Shown here piece after piece: positions 1-13,159 of a stretch of DNA of 53,238 bases. The position numbers and the translations under genes were made by a program. This DNA comes from Saccoglossus kowalevskii (Eukaryota; Hemichordata; Enteropneusta; Harrimaniidae): the NCBI RefSeq assembly GCF_000003605.2, contig NW_003155238.1:379011-432248 (forward strand). Direction: 5' to 3'. The notes beneath the pieces are model-generated. The model was not told the DNA's origin. It was given only the letters and a program-made list of their open reading frames with translations, and made no database searches. The first letter of the stretch is position 1, and each line of letters begins with the position of its first letter.

Positions 1-423
1 AAATATATAAGCTAAATTACTCTTCTGAACAAGACAACAGACAGAGAATGATTTATTCGAAAACGTCACAAAACCCTTCTCGCTACCTTAAGACATTATA
101 CACTTTGTATGCATATGTATTACTTGCCATTAATCTAATTCATATTTCGTAAATTTTGAAACTACAAACTCCTGTCCGCCTGCCTAGGATAAGGATCGAC
201 ATACGCTTTGACTGAGAGCAATCTGATACTGTTTTGCGTAGAGGAGATTGTGATAGGATTAATAACATTTTCATATACACAGCGCTTAGTATTCCGCTTC
301 ATCTCAGCGATAGTTCAACAATCCATTGTTTCACTAATTTTCAAAATGTGAGTCCCTTTCATGGCATGTATGAGAACAATTATAATATGCACAATTACAA
401 TACCTACAATGTTATTTGATAGT
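1..423. other. AT-rich non-coding flank
   Basis: I see no gene, RNA or repeat here. Open frames are short and lack recognisable motifs. Confidence 0.6.
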
Positions 424-608
424 TGTTTTGCTCGGTATTACATTTTCTATTACTACAGTTCCATATAACATTTTCTAGTACATTGTATCTCAGTTCAATT
501 TTATATTTTTGTAGTATTGTAGTTACATATTACATTTTCTAGTATTTTAGCTCGGTGTTACATTTTGTTATACAACAGTTCGATGTTTCATTTCTGTATT
601 TGCTCTGC
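424..608 (+). repeat. degenerate ~29 bp tandem repeat, about 6 copies
   Basis: Imperfect units built on a core like TATTACATTTTCTAGTA followed by an ACAGTTC- or GCTCGG-like junction start near 431, 460, 494, 523, 551 and 580. Spacing is about 29 bp with small indels. Copies are heavily diverged, so this is an old minisatellite. No coding frame runs through it. Confidence 0.6.
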
Positions 609-3600
609 ATTACGACATCACAAAGTGCCCACTGACAGTTTTCCTGGTCGCACGTAGGAAGTGTTAATGGTAAAAGTAAAAGATTACCGAGACCAACTGT
701 TAAAGGTTAATTATTCTATTTGCCCAAAGAACAACAATGACATTTTTTATTAAATATACAGGAAAATGTTGAACCAATAATTTGGCAAAAATATTATTAT
801 AAACAAGTTAACGTAGTTTATTGACATCATTTGGGTAATTTATGCAATTCAGTAACTGAGCAATAGAGCGATCATACGACTGATTATACTTAACATTTTA
901 CATTACACTAATTAGATTGGACTGCCTTGTGCTTGAATAGACATCCAGTAACAACGTCCACAATTTACAGTTATTGGCAAATACGTGAACGATATTCTAA
1001 TTTAACGAATCAATCTCGAAACGTCCGGAGTATGAAACGACATTATAGGAAATGACACCAATACGATAAGTGCATAATTGGCTTGTACATTTCACAGAAT
1101 ATGTCGCTACGATAACAGTATTGAGCAATAGGTGAAATCGACACTGTACAGCAGCTATTTTAAAACATAACTGTTGACTTCATCGGGGCGTGAGAATCCA
1201 AAGAAGTTATTGAGCTTTTCAACATGTCGAATTTAATTCACTCTGGGTACCGGTGATAAAGCTTTAGACACGTGTTCTGAGTAATATAGGCAGGGACACT
1301 TATTTTCCGATAATGTATTAGTGGAACTAAAAAGTGCCAGACGGCAAGACTAAATGATGATCAATCTGAAAATGGTGAGAAAAAAATAACTTCGCTATAA
1401 AATATTTTACATAAATCTCACTCACTCAAAGAGTAAAGATTACAAAGCCTGTGCAGTATGTATGAGAGAAAATTGATAAATAAAAATGATATTGCATAAT
1501 ATATACTGTGATTACAAATGACTCACCGGTGGAGTATTTGTTGAAGAGAGGAATTTGCTAAAACCACATTAATATCCTCTGCAATACATTAAGTACCCTT
1601 GCCTCAAAAATGAAACACATTTGTAATAGAAACATTCAACCGAATGATACAGATATAAACCCACTGTTTTGGGCAAGTATAATTAGCCCGAGTGAAATGT
1701 ACAAGACGAAAACTGTGGGTTTATTCTATGAACCCACGAGTGAGTGATTTGGACTTACACCGCAAAAACTAATACAATTGGATAACATTTTTGACATAAA
1801 TAGTATATGCCTTCAGTAGTTTCAAAGTAAGTAGTTGACCCCATGCGAATCTCAACAATTAATAACTGTAATTTTGACAAGAATAATTCAGAGAGTGACC
1901 TTCCGAAATTGTCGTTGATAGATTGAAATCAAACGCGGAAGTAACATTGTGTACTATTAATAATATTAACGGAAGTGTATGTGATTGGTTCAATGTTCGA
2001 ATACGATGAGTTATTACTATGTGTTTGGCTAGTGTAACTTTAGAGAATAAAGTTTATTTCAGAATCTCCCAGAACGTATAATTTTAGATGATTTGTGCTC
2101 GTCTGAGTAATTGTACAAAAACGAGAGTTGGCGACGGGCATGATCTTTGCTTCCTAACCCAGCCTGGAGCTAACATTGAACTGAATCTATCCTGTGTCTG
2201 GTGTATAGTTAATGGAATGAGCAACAAAAAGATCCCCAGTATTAACAATATAGAGTTTCCGAGTTTCTAGTTAACAATGTAAAAACGACAAAATTTAACT
2301 GCCAGAGCACTCTCGGGATTATATTATTATTGTATTGACACGAACTTTTCTACGAGAGTATGTTTCCAACTTCACTGTAGATGATGTATAAATCCTAGTA
2401 TTATGTCAACTGAGATTGACATTGTTAGACTGAATGTTGAAGACAACCTGAGCTGTATCATGGGAGTAGTGTTGCACAACAACAGGAACTAACCTATAGA
2501 GGAGAGGAAATACACGGAATTGAATAGAGTCTTTACCAAGTCGTCAAAGTGTAGTGAATCCCTGCTGCACGCTTATGTTCGTCCATAAGACTGCATTGGC
2601 ATACATTCAACATATATATAGAGCGGAGTACACATCCAAATCTATGAAAACTATAGTTTATCCTATAATTTTGAGAACAAGCTTTTTTCTATGATGTTTT
2701 ATTGTTCTTTCACTTTTTCAGTATTGAGTGAGCTGGGAAACAACTACACGGACGTCTTTGCAGACTATGCACGTTAAAAAATTTAATATTGGGCACAGTG
2801 TTCCCGATTCAAGCGTTTTGTTTGATGTTGTTTGAGAAGTGCAATTATGTAGATATACTTGAATCTAATTATACGTGTTTTCGTATTTGTCTTGTTTTTT
2901 GCCGCGTTCTTCTGAAAAAGGTCACCACTAAGTGCGTTTACAAATGCAATGAATTTCAATTTAAGAAAACAGAAGTGTTGGAAAAGAGGATATATATATT
3001 TTGAATTTGTTTAAAGCAAAAGTGCAGAGACACTGGAAAACTCCAGTGGCTAAGTGGCGTGAATAACACATGGCATTTATTAATGCCTCAAGATAAAAAT
3101 TATTCACGTGATACACGTGGGACACACTTACGAGTAGTGTTATGTATATTTTAAGTCGCAGCTCCGTTTTACATGGCAAGTAGATTATGTCAATCTTCCA
3201 TAAATATTTACTTGTCTGGTATTGAAGATTGATTCATGAGTGTGTTTACGAGGCATGAAATAGACATTATACACCAATGTTGTATCACGAGCTATCGTTG
3301 AAATTAAAATACGTCGAGAAATGTACATAATTTATGCAGAGTTTGTATTTGCAGTCTGTCCAGGATTAAGTTCTTTATATCTGTATTGCTGAAAGTGATC
3401 AATGGTCTTAGTACTTAACATTACATTTCACCATCTTAGTCATTATAACTGATTTATATGCATTATAAATATGTATCATACATATATACTATTATGTACC
3501 AGTGCCGGTTGGTGAGCTATGGTTATTAAACTATCGTCGGAATGATGTTGACATGAAGCTGTATCTGTATCTGTAAATTACAATACAAAACGAACTTTTT

Positions 3601-6435
3601 AACTTTTTCACCATCATTCCTTGCTCAAATTTGTCTGCACTTTTTTCTTATATCATTCATTATTTTTTTCTAAATGAACCCTAATTTTGGAGCCAACAGA
3701 CAACAAATTTGAGTCAATTTTCAGTTTGTACTCAACCTTTGTCCCAATCTTTAGAGGGAAACTACAGACTATAAACGGGACTATTTTGTGAATTTGTGAT
3801 AAAAAGAAGGAACTGGTGGTGAAAACGTTGAATAACAGATCTGCATCAAATATGTCATTAGAATATTTTGAAGGAGAATCAGGAAATATCAAGGTGGTTC
3901 CCGCACAATATTCTCAAGAGGAACACATAGTATGAACAATGTATGTGCACGTATACGTTTCAAGAAAATATGTAGTTAAAGATGCACGTGTTTTTCATTG
4001 CATGCATGCTTGAAACATTATTTTTTACTATCGCTTGCAAGCATTCACGTGGAGCGCTCGTGTTTCACTTTGTCATCGAGAACTAGTATTTCATTCTTTA
4101 ATATTATAAACTGATACTGCGTGGGAGTACGTATCAACTCCACAATGCGCTTTGCAAGATTATCCCTGGTCACTGGGTCACGTGACTTGAATATAGAAAA
4201 CATACCCTGGGAGTATGCCGAGTAAGCAGCTCAAGGTGCATCGTAACTAAAGACACGCGTAGTAACAGTCACTGCCTTCAAATTCGCTTACTCGACTGCC
4301 CTGCCAAACCCAGCATGACACTCTAACTCATATCTTTATTTATTGGTGGAATGTGTCATTCAACTACTTTCTATTATGTTGTGTACTTGAACTTCATTTG
4401 TATTGATCACAAATCATTGGATGCCCAATAGCAATATATAGCTATTTGTGGAATATGAATTTGACGCAAAAATAGATCGATTTTGTAACTGTGCCTGCTG
4501 TTCAATTAATCATTGATGGCACCGATGAACTCATTCCTTTTTCGACTGATGATGATTCTCTGCAATTGGATCGTATCTTGTCAATATTTGTGTCATGCAC
4601 ATATGGAATTATGGTTTCACCCGTGTTTTGGCCTGAGCTCGCTTGTTCCACTTTATAATAATAATACAGCTCACCTAACAGCAAACAGTAAGAAAACACC
4701 ATCGGCGTGATGAGCTTATAAACTACCTTTCATAATAGATAGGTTGTCACAGTCGACGTGGGGAGTCAAACGAACTGTGAATACAAGCCGTTCATTTTAT
4801 AAATTGCGTTTGAATCTAAGTAGAATCAGCATTTCTTATGCGATTCCCACCCATTAAGGTTGCTAGATAATACATAGTCTTGATATGTTAAAAGATTAAG
4901 AATGTCAAAAGTTCAAAAACAATTTCGTAAATCCGATAATCTCGGGTCTGTAAAAATGCGAACACATGGACACAAAGGGTAAAGTGTACTTATATTGTAC
5001 TTACAATTCCCCGTAGTAACACGTGTTTGTTTGATGTTCAAGTACGACAATACGTTTACACTATGCTAAAATTTAGTTTAGTGCAATGTTCCCCAGGGGG
5101 TGTCTATGACATTACAGCTGATACGTCATTTCACGGCGATTGTTTTGTATCAGAGAACGAGTAGTGTACAGTACTGTGGTGACATGGTAACGTACAGCAA
5201 TATACAGGAATGTATGATATCTTCCCATTGATATCGTTATGCTATGTGTCATAATATTCTGTATAGGTTGTTTGCATCTATATGAGTAGATATTGTCCTG
5301 TAGTCAATCAAAGGATTAGTTGAATAGCATTTAAACCTCAGCAAATTGATTGGTAATTGCTCATATTGTACGATGCATTTACTCGCATCATTCGCAAAAT
5401 ACCCTATAAATGTTTATGTTCATCGCAGTTTAACAGGTCGAACTTATGTGCTGTGGTTAGATGGTGTGTCTGCGTATAAACTAGGTACTCTTATATATTA
5501 AGAGGTCATAAACGAGATTATTTGGTAGCCGATAGAAGAACTCTCTGAGGATATTTGCATATTTGCCGGAGCTAATAACTGATAATTACAATTCTACAAT
5601 AATTATACTTCGATTTGCAATATACGAGCATTTTTCCATCATTCCATGGAATTGAGGTTGCATTTGTGTACACTGACATGTACATGACCTCTGTCCAATT
5701 GGATATTTAAGCCAGTGTATGGAGTTACGTGAATACACGCAGGTTTTCTAGTGCAATACTAAGCTTATTTATGATAATTCAGTTATATACTGAAAGCTGG
5801 TAATAAATCGTATCAAATCAAAATCCTAGTCTTAGAAATAACAAATGAATGATACAAAGATAGATATAATAGGATCATCTCTGAATACACTTATTGGACT
5901 GTTAATTTGTTTATAGGTGATCGACCAGCAAAACACTACCCCATGTAATTGTTATCCAAAAAACAGAAAATGTACTTAGTCTTAGTCTTCGCAAAGTTGT
6001 AACATAATCTTGGCACCAAACAAGTACAACTCCGTTAAAATCAATTTCTATATCTATATTGTTTGTAATAGAAATCTTGTCATGGACAAGGTTCGTGAAC
6101 AAGAATGCAGTTAATATTCAGAACAATGTCCGGTCTGGAGTTTCCATGCATTGTTCAAGGGGGCAATTCGTAATATTTTATGAAAATGATTTTTAAGGGT
6201 CATATGTTTTTATGTATACGACTTTCAAAAACATCAAGTCGTTCCTCCTGTAATCGACCAACGAGTGAAATAAATGGTTAGAGAATCCAACTGTACAATA
6301 TGACCAACATTTAGTGAGTGCAAATAAAACCGACAAATATAAAATGTTGTTTTGTAATTGCAGCCCGAATATTTAAAATAACCATACATACATGAACTAC
6401 TTCTATACTGCCACTGTCACCTGAACTAGATTGAT
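609..6435. other. 5.8 kb AT-rich DNA without supportable features
   Basis: Only short chance-length open frames on both strands. I saw no tandem array, RNA gene or transposon terminus. A minus-strand frame of 79 codons at 3653-3892 has a mixed, protein-like composition, but I recognise no family in it. Confidence 0.5.
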
Positions 6436-6571
6436 GTAAGCGATATACCTCATTATTGCTAGTGTAAGTAATTAGTTTCATTTACGCGATATGCCCATTT
6501 ACTGTAACTATACCCCGTTACTGTTACTATATTACTGTAAACGATGTATCCATTACTTTTACTGTAACTGG
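6436..6571 (+). repeat. degenerate ~50 bp tandem repeat, about 3 copies
   Basis: Three diverged copies each pair a GCGATAT- or ACGATGT-like word with a downstream TTTACTGTAAC-like word, starting near 6436, 6482 and 6537. TTACTGT recurs inside each copy. This is a weak pattern seen by eye. Confidence 0.4.
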
Positions 6572-6709
6572 ATCGTGAGTACCAAATCAAAAAATAAAAG
6601 ATTGTTTAAACATTGCAGTCACTACTGTCTTTCTTGACGTCTATTCGTCTCTTCAAGTTATTTACCACGTGTTTAGGAGGTACGGCAGACTGTACTCAAA
6701 TGTATACTG

Positions 6710-6772
6710 CCGAGTGACCAGTAGGCACCGGGAACCTCCCTGGTGCGAGGCGAACACGCCAGCTACTGTACA
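6710..6772 (-). repeat. tRNA-like SINE head fragment (degraded)
   Basis: On the minus strand the word GGCGTGTTCGCCTCGCACC followed by AGGGAGGTTCCCGGTGCC resembles the anticodon-arm and T-arm part of tRNA-derived SINE heads. The B-box position (GGTTCCCGGTGCC) departs from the GGTTCGANTCC consensus, and no clear A box lies upstream. A degraded tRNA-derived SINE or tRNA pseudogene is most likely; an intact tRNA is ruled out. Confidence 0.4.
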
Positions 6773-7740
6773 GTCGCATTGGTCTTTAATATAGAATTCC
6801 CGTTAGCGAGGAAGACCACGTGTTTACTGAACCGAACGCGACGTTCGTTTACCTGTACTATTGTTGCGACCTTAAAAAAAACAAAATGAATACATTATCC
6901 CGAAATGTGCACAATTATTGTGAATTATCGGTTGAAATGTGCTTGCGATTATAAAGATAAGTGAGCTGCGCCATATGTTCTAAAGAACAGAGTTTCCACC
7001 ATGCAACCATGCAACCAAATGAGGCATTTAACAATTTCTCCTGGGATAGCCTTATAAATAATAGAGGCGTAATTAATGGACATTTAGTGATTTATAAAAG
7101 CGTAGAACGCGAATTTCAAAAGCAGAATACCATCTACTATTCATATTTAATTGTATTTGACTTTAGCGCAATGAAACGCAATTCGTTGTTTTAGAGATGT
7201 CGTTTTCATATAGGCTTGTTTTAATATAAATGCTTGAAGGAGAATATATACTTGCAATTCGTTAGCACTTACAGGCGAGTGTTCAAGTTGGTATCCGTAT
7301 TTGTGTGGTAGGAATGTGATCAAAAGTACACACGCTGTTTGCTGTATTGGATATCTAATATTTATGTGTAATATAAAAATACCGCGAGCGCGAAGAAACT
7401 CAATCAATGAAATCATTGCACGTGATCACACAAACTGAATAATGCATGACCAGCAATGCCCATGTGGACTCTGGAGATCGTATTGTTGCATTATGTCTAC
7501 CATGACTGAATAATACATCTAGTAATTCATACACTCCTACTGCAACCATAAATCTTTATTACCACAATCTTAGATTACATATATCAGACATGTTCCTTTA
7601 AAGTTACACAAATTGTAGGAGTATTTTAGCGTTTGGAAATTCAGCTACCACGCATGTGCCAATTTATGACCAATATTTAGATAGTGTTTGTGACAAAAAA
7701 AATATCTTCCAAAATTGAAAGACTTAATTTGATTTGGCAT
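6773..7740. other. AT-rich DNA, nothing recognised
   Basis: No repeat, RNA or coding signal found. Overlapping opposite-strand open frames (6961-7194 plus, 7147-7416 minus) are of chance length. Confidence 0.5.
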
Positions 7741-7978
7741 TTAAAAGAGTGACCCATTACATCAAAACTGTCGCCATTATGACTGGGTATTTAAACTGAC
7801 TGACCGGTTACATCAAAATTGTCGCCATCATGACTGGGTCTTCACACTAACTGGCTCATTACGTCACGACTGTCCCTAATATGGCTGGACCTTTAAACTG
7901 AATAAACAATTGCATCAAAACCATTCGCCATTCTGATTGGACCTTTAAAGTGGATGAGCTATTACATCATCGCAAGAC
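7741..7978 (+). repeat. ~51 bp tandem repeat, about 5 copies
   Basis: Units share CATTACATCAAAACTGTCGC, a CATNATGACTGG-like word and TTTAAACTGA. The TTACATC-type word recurs with offsets of 51, 51, 48 and about 51 bp (unit starts near 7750, 7801, 7852, 7899 and 7951). The first three copies are most alike; the last two are diverged. No continuous reading frame. Confidence 0.75.
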
Positions 7979-10447
7979 TTAATCAACTGTTATTGCTTTT
8001 TATTTTGTTCCCGTAAAAAAGAAACAATTGCAAGTCGTTCTATTAGTTTGGCACGCCTGAACAGTCACACATACATCCGTGGCCACTTCATTTAACGAGT
8101 ATATGAGACATGATTGATTTGGTTCACCGTCGTTACATTAAATTGCCAGCTACAAGCCTGCAAACCAGCGGAGCATGTGGAACAGTGATCACCTAATCAA
8201 CTTTCGTGTGTAGGAGGGAGGACTCCTTTGCAATCAGCGACTTTTGGGTGCATTAGTTGCGGAGGAAATCACCCGAATGAGATTCAGTTGTCTTCTCACA
8301 AACAGCGTTCATGGCGAACATGTAAAGAGTTCACGGTTGGATTCGTTGTCGATTCTTAGACAAAAGCAATGGCATATATATATATTTTATAACATAAACT
8401 CACAAGGTCGAGTTCAGTTTTATATGTATTTGCTGTTATCGTTAAATACGTGATATGGTATACTACTTGACATATATCGTACCATTGTCGTTTTTTTACA
8501 GGTAATTCAAAACGACCACGCTATTCAATGTTTAGGAAAAACTGTAACTCGTTGAAGTAGATATATAAATACCGTCCAATTAGTTAGCAGTTTTGTAGGT
8601 AATTGCACCCCGGGAATAACAGGGACACGTTTAGCAGTCCTGTGGTAATATTAAATGTCCTGGCATGTGTGTGACAATTGGGAAATGAAAAGATTTATGT
8701 CAGGTGAGCAGATGCACTGATCATTATATGTGTAACGTACTGACTCGAAGATCTTCAGTTTTACGAGAGAATGCGCATCTACTTCGATACTTGAAAATTA
8801 CCTGATTTAAATTTTTAATGCCATCAAATGGTATGCAAAAAAAATGTCGATTATAGTATCATGATTGGATTTTTTATGTATGCCCATATCAAAGATTATA
8901 CGATCTGAGTAAATGGCATTTAAACTAACCATAAAGATGGTTAATTTTATTATCGAAATGTACACTACACTGGTGAGATGTCCAAATTTCGTAGTGAAAT
9001 TATGTAAATTACGTTTGAGGGGAGTTGACATGTACATTTCGAGTACATCGTAAACTACATAAGCCCGGACATTTATCTGCTCTGCGTCACGTGATCAACA
9101 GCAATTACAGAGAAATAGGTAACCATGTAAGGCCTCTTCTATAAATTGAATGTAAGATGTAGCTTTGCATAGAACCAAATCAGCACAACAGAATGTGAGT
9201 GTAACTAATAAACATATTCTGTCAGTGAAAACAACGTATTTTTTCCTAATGGGTCTAATTATCAGATCCATGTAAAACAGTCATAATTGGAGACAAAAAA
9301 CAATATATCTCAAAATTCCAACCTGTCCATCCCCAGCATAACGGACCATCCTTAACATTACATGAGATGAATTTGTTTTTAATTTGATCGTATTTTTATT
9401 CCATGCACAATACTGCGCCAAAATGACCTATGTGATGCCAGATGAAGAAAACAAGGGATACGTGACGCCATTTGTTTACAAGTTTACAGATCAGTATGCG
9501 CATGTCCTACGCTAGCTATAATTTAGTCTTCAAGCGAAATCGAACTGCAATCTGGCTCTTGCAAACCAGTCATTGCGCACGCGCGCAAAAGGTAAACAAG
9601 TGAGTCTTATTAACATTAACACGCAACTATTAAGAAATGTATTGTTTTTCGACGAAAAAAAAGATAATCCTCTAAATGCATTTGTGATGTTTACTACTTC
9701 TGTTTATACATTTCACAGCGCGTATATTGATTTGGCATACATCACACAGGTAGTTATTCTTGCAGTTACATGGATTCCAAATTCAAAGAGGTTGGTAGAG
9801 AAATAGCTCATGTTCCCTTAGTAATGTTTGAAAAATTCAAGATTGCAAGACACATAGTTCATATGTCAACTATACTCCACATTCTTAGCGACGTGCATAT
9901 ATGAATCTTCACAACACTAACACACCCTGGCATTCTGTCAGCTTCCACGATGTAAGTGGAAGGCAATATCAGCATGATAGAAGAACACTAATTGCTTTGA
10001 AGCCTTACTTGAAATGTATTCTCTGTAGAAAAATTAGGAGGAGAAATCATTACGTGACATACATTAAATACGTGTTCCTTATTTCCACGAAGGCAACACT
10101 TTCTTGGAAGCGATTCGATGCAAAACGCTTATCCAAACTTTACTACATTTTGGAAAGTGAGAAAACACTTAAAAAATCGCGTTTATCATATAATGTTTTT
10201 TTTTGTCAGAGAACATGTCTCTCACTGAATATTGTGATGTTGGAATTAATATACTGCATTCGATTTAAGTATAGTGTCTAGTAAGTATTCGATCCAAGTT
10301 ATTTAAATTCTAAATTCCAGAATAATTTAATATTCAAATCAGCTTCAACAAAGAATTGTATTTAATATATAATATAAACAACTGTTCGGGTGAATTAAAA
10401 AAATTTAAAAAAAGTCATAACACTGTGGTTTGTGTGTATTATTTACT
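7979..10447. other. AT-rich DNA, nothing recognised
   Basis: It includes a 126-codon plus-strand open frame at 9901-10281. That is close to the longest frame expected by chance at this base composition, and it has no motif I recognise. A small CpG-containing spot (CGCACGCGCGC) lies near 9576. Confidence 0.5.
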
Positions 10448-10515
10448 GTCTGGTGGTTATCACGTCGGTTTTCAAGGCCAATGTGTCCTGCCGTCGACCC
10501 CCTTCCCTGTTCTAT
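10448..10515 (+). repeat. tRNA-like element, copy 1 of a tandem pair
   Basis: Begins GTCTGGTGGTTATC, an A-box/D-arm-like word. About 45 bases further on it carries CCGTCGACCCCC at the B-box/T-arm position. It aligns along its length with the next copy, 102 bp downstream. The T-arm is degraded, so this is a tRNA-derived SINE head or tRNA pseudogene rather than a working tRNA. Confidence 0.5.
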
Positions 10516-10549
10516 ATTTTAATTTATTATCTTTTATTATCTATTGACA

Positions 10550-10617
10550 GTCTAGTGGTTATCTCATCGGCTTTAAAGGGCAATGCGCCCTGCAGTCGAA
10601 CCCCTGTATTTCATGTT
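10550..10617 (+). repeat. tRNA-like element, copy 2 of a tandem pair
   Basis: Begins GTCTAGTGGTTATCTC, very close to the D-arm of metazoan tRNA-Glu/Asp type genes. It ends with GCAGTCGAACCCCTG, which resembles a T-arm (CAG and CTG could pair around a TCGAACC loop). The anticodon arm is not convincingly foldable by eye. This copy is better preserved than the one 102 bp upstream. A 129-codon open frame (10432-10821) crosses both copies and is judged incidental. Confidence 0.5.
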
Positions 10618-10734
10618 CATTTGTTATTTATTGTTTCGTGTTTCACGTACCATATATTAATTATATCGGGCCATTGTATCAGTATGTACGTTCACAATCG
10701 CTGTTTTATCGTATATTGTGAGCTAACTCAATTG

Positions 10735-10770
10735 CCTAGTATATTTCACATACCTAGTATATTTCACATA
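10735..10770 (+). repeat. perfect 18 bp direct duplication
   Basis: CCTAGTATATTTCACATA occurs twice back to back (10735-10752 and 10753-10770) without a mismatch, which suggests a recent slippage event. Confidence 0.9.
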
Positions 10771-13159
10771 CATAAAATGGCACACGTTAGAATGATGGTT
10801 TGCATGACACTATTCAAATAGTATATAGGTAAGTTTTAGGCTGTACCATATACAAAGTAATGTACTTTTATAACAAAAAATTGCTTCTTTTAAAAATTAG
10901 TTGATATCAATGTATAACATACTATGAACAGGCTGCACGTATTTTTGTACGGCCCTTATTAAGCACGCGCTTGTGAATAATAGTGTATACTGCCATCCAG
11001 TAACGTGTACATTGATTTACAAATACACTCGTGACGAAACACACCAGTTTATTTTACTCATTTTACTAATACGTCGGGAAAAATATACACTATTATGTGT
11101 GCATTTTAGAAGCAGCCCCTCCCCTGTAATATAAATGCGCCGATAGGCAGGTGTATAGTTATTCAAATATGCCGATTTGAATATGTTACGTTTGGTGTAA
11201 GTTATTATTAATGTATTTCCATGGTACACGAGTCCAGTACCTACATAGTATGTGTGATTATGCATGCCCTGGCAGCGTAAACAAGAAGATAAGAAGATAT
11301 TTACACAAAATACTGTTCTTATTCGCCTGAAACGACTTTTTATTTTATATTTACATCTAAAAAGAAATGACAGATATCCTAATAATATATGATCATTGTC
11401 AGGTAATGATGAACATCCGTATTTTAAATATTTGACTGTTTTAGATAAATCCTAAATGTCGCAATTAATTGCTAGTAGTGATCGCACGAGACCCTGACTG
11501 TAGCTGATTACGTGTTCCTGTACCCTTGCATGTTGTCAACGCACTAATGCACCCCGTCGTGCAAAGTGCTTTATACATTCAAAGGAGAAAAGTAAGGCTC
11601 AAAGTTCTAAACGTTCATCGCATTCAACTGTACTATAACACGTTCAGAGACAATAACACAGTATGACAGGTATTGTTATTAATACTATCTGGACTACTGG
11701 CCGATTATACTCAGTTCAGTGTAATTCCTACCATTTCTAATACAATCCATCAGAAACACGATGCTGCGTTAATTGAACCCATTACGGAGTATGTTGAGTT
11801 CGTCTTGTTTCAGATTGAAAATTGTCGCCAGTTTTACCTACGATCCTAATCAGAGCTTACATTTTTTATTCCCATCAACCTACCGAACATAGAAACTCAA
11901 TTATAGGAATAAACGGAATCGGTCGATGATTTTAATAGGGTTTGGTTTCTGCATGGCTTGATGATTGTCCGACAAGGGTAGTTACGGGTTATCCTCTGGA
12001 GAGTTTCTTTGGGATAGATCAGTGTTTTCACTCTGATCGGCAATCGCGATCTTCCCTGTCAAGGACATACTTAGAATACATGCATTATTCAAGCACAGCG
12101 ATGCAACACGAAAATCAGTTAATTTTAATAATATTTCGCTCACGTCATCTTACATTGTCACAAACAAAATGTATTTTTAATAGGATGCATAAGGTAATAA
12201 TAATGCATGTATGAAATATGATCCATATATATGATAAAGTGTTGCTGTGTATGTTGCAGTGTACTCAGCGTTGTGTTTAACTGTATTATTAAAGGAATCT
12301 AACGAATGACAGTACCGTGGTAACAATCGACTCATAAAACAGACTCGATCGATAAACGAACAACTACATTGGAAATTCAATTATTCCCTTGAGGAACTTT
12401 TACTAACACTTCGGAATAAAACTTTCGATTACAAAATATAGAAAGTGAAATTTTGATTGCTTTCTGGTGAGATAATATTGATTGGTATCAATACAGTTGT
12501 ATTGAGCTGTACAACTGTATCATGTATGACGTTAATATCGACTTTTAATCAATTAAACATTACAAGTAGCTTTAAACAACACACGAGAAGGCGGGCATAC
12601 AAATACACTGCCCTGATTGTAGTGCTTTTTATTGAAATGAAACATTTTGAAAAAACGCTATAGACATCTTGAAATGCATTTCTAGTATCCAGCTGCAGTG
12701 AACGAAACCAGATGTAATAGCTTATTACGGATTCATCAAGTACACAATCTTAAGATGCTGTTCTATGATGCAGAGAAAGTTCATTTATATTCACCACAAT
12801 CATTTTCAAATGAGTTTGTTAGATATATAGGGGACATTGCATCTGTAGAACATTCTTTAGTTGTGACTGAATGAACATGATACAAATGTATGAGAATATT
12901 AAACATGTGATCAATACAATGGTATCTACTGATCATCAAAATAAAATAAAATGGAGAACTTGCCTGTTCAAAACTCGTGAATTCCGTCTGGGTGATTTCC
13001 TGAGTGGTTGCTGATGAGCCTGATATCTCGATACTCTTGTATGCGAGCTCGAGCGAAGATTGATGATGGTAGATGGTGATTGCTACTATCGCACACCCTG
13101 AGTTTATCTCTCTATCTCTATTCGATTATGACTTGCACGTTGGTGTATGGCCACGAAAA
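10771..13159. other. AT-rich DNA, nothing recognised
   Basis: Short chance-length open frames only; no array, RNA gene or transposon terminus seen. Confidence 0.5.

Noticed and set aside
3653-3892. Minus-strand 79-codon protein-like frame
   Set aside because: Composition looks plausible but I recognise no family, and frames of this size are numerous by chance.
9901-10281. 126-codon basic open frame
   Set aside because: Chance length for this composition, no motif, no supporting signals around it.
10432-10821. 129-codon open frame, the longest without gaps
   Set aside because: It overlaps two tRNA-like elements and an 18 bp duplication, shows no protein motif and has chance length.
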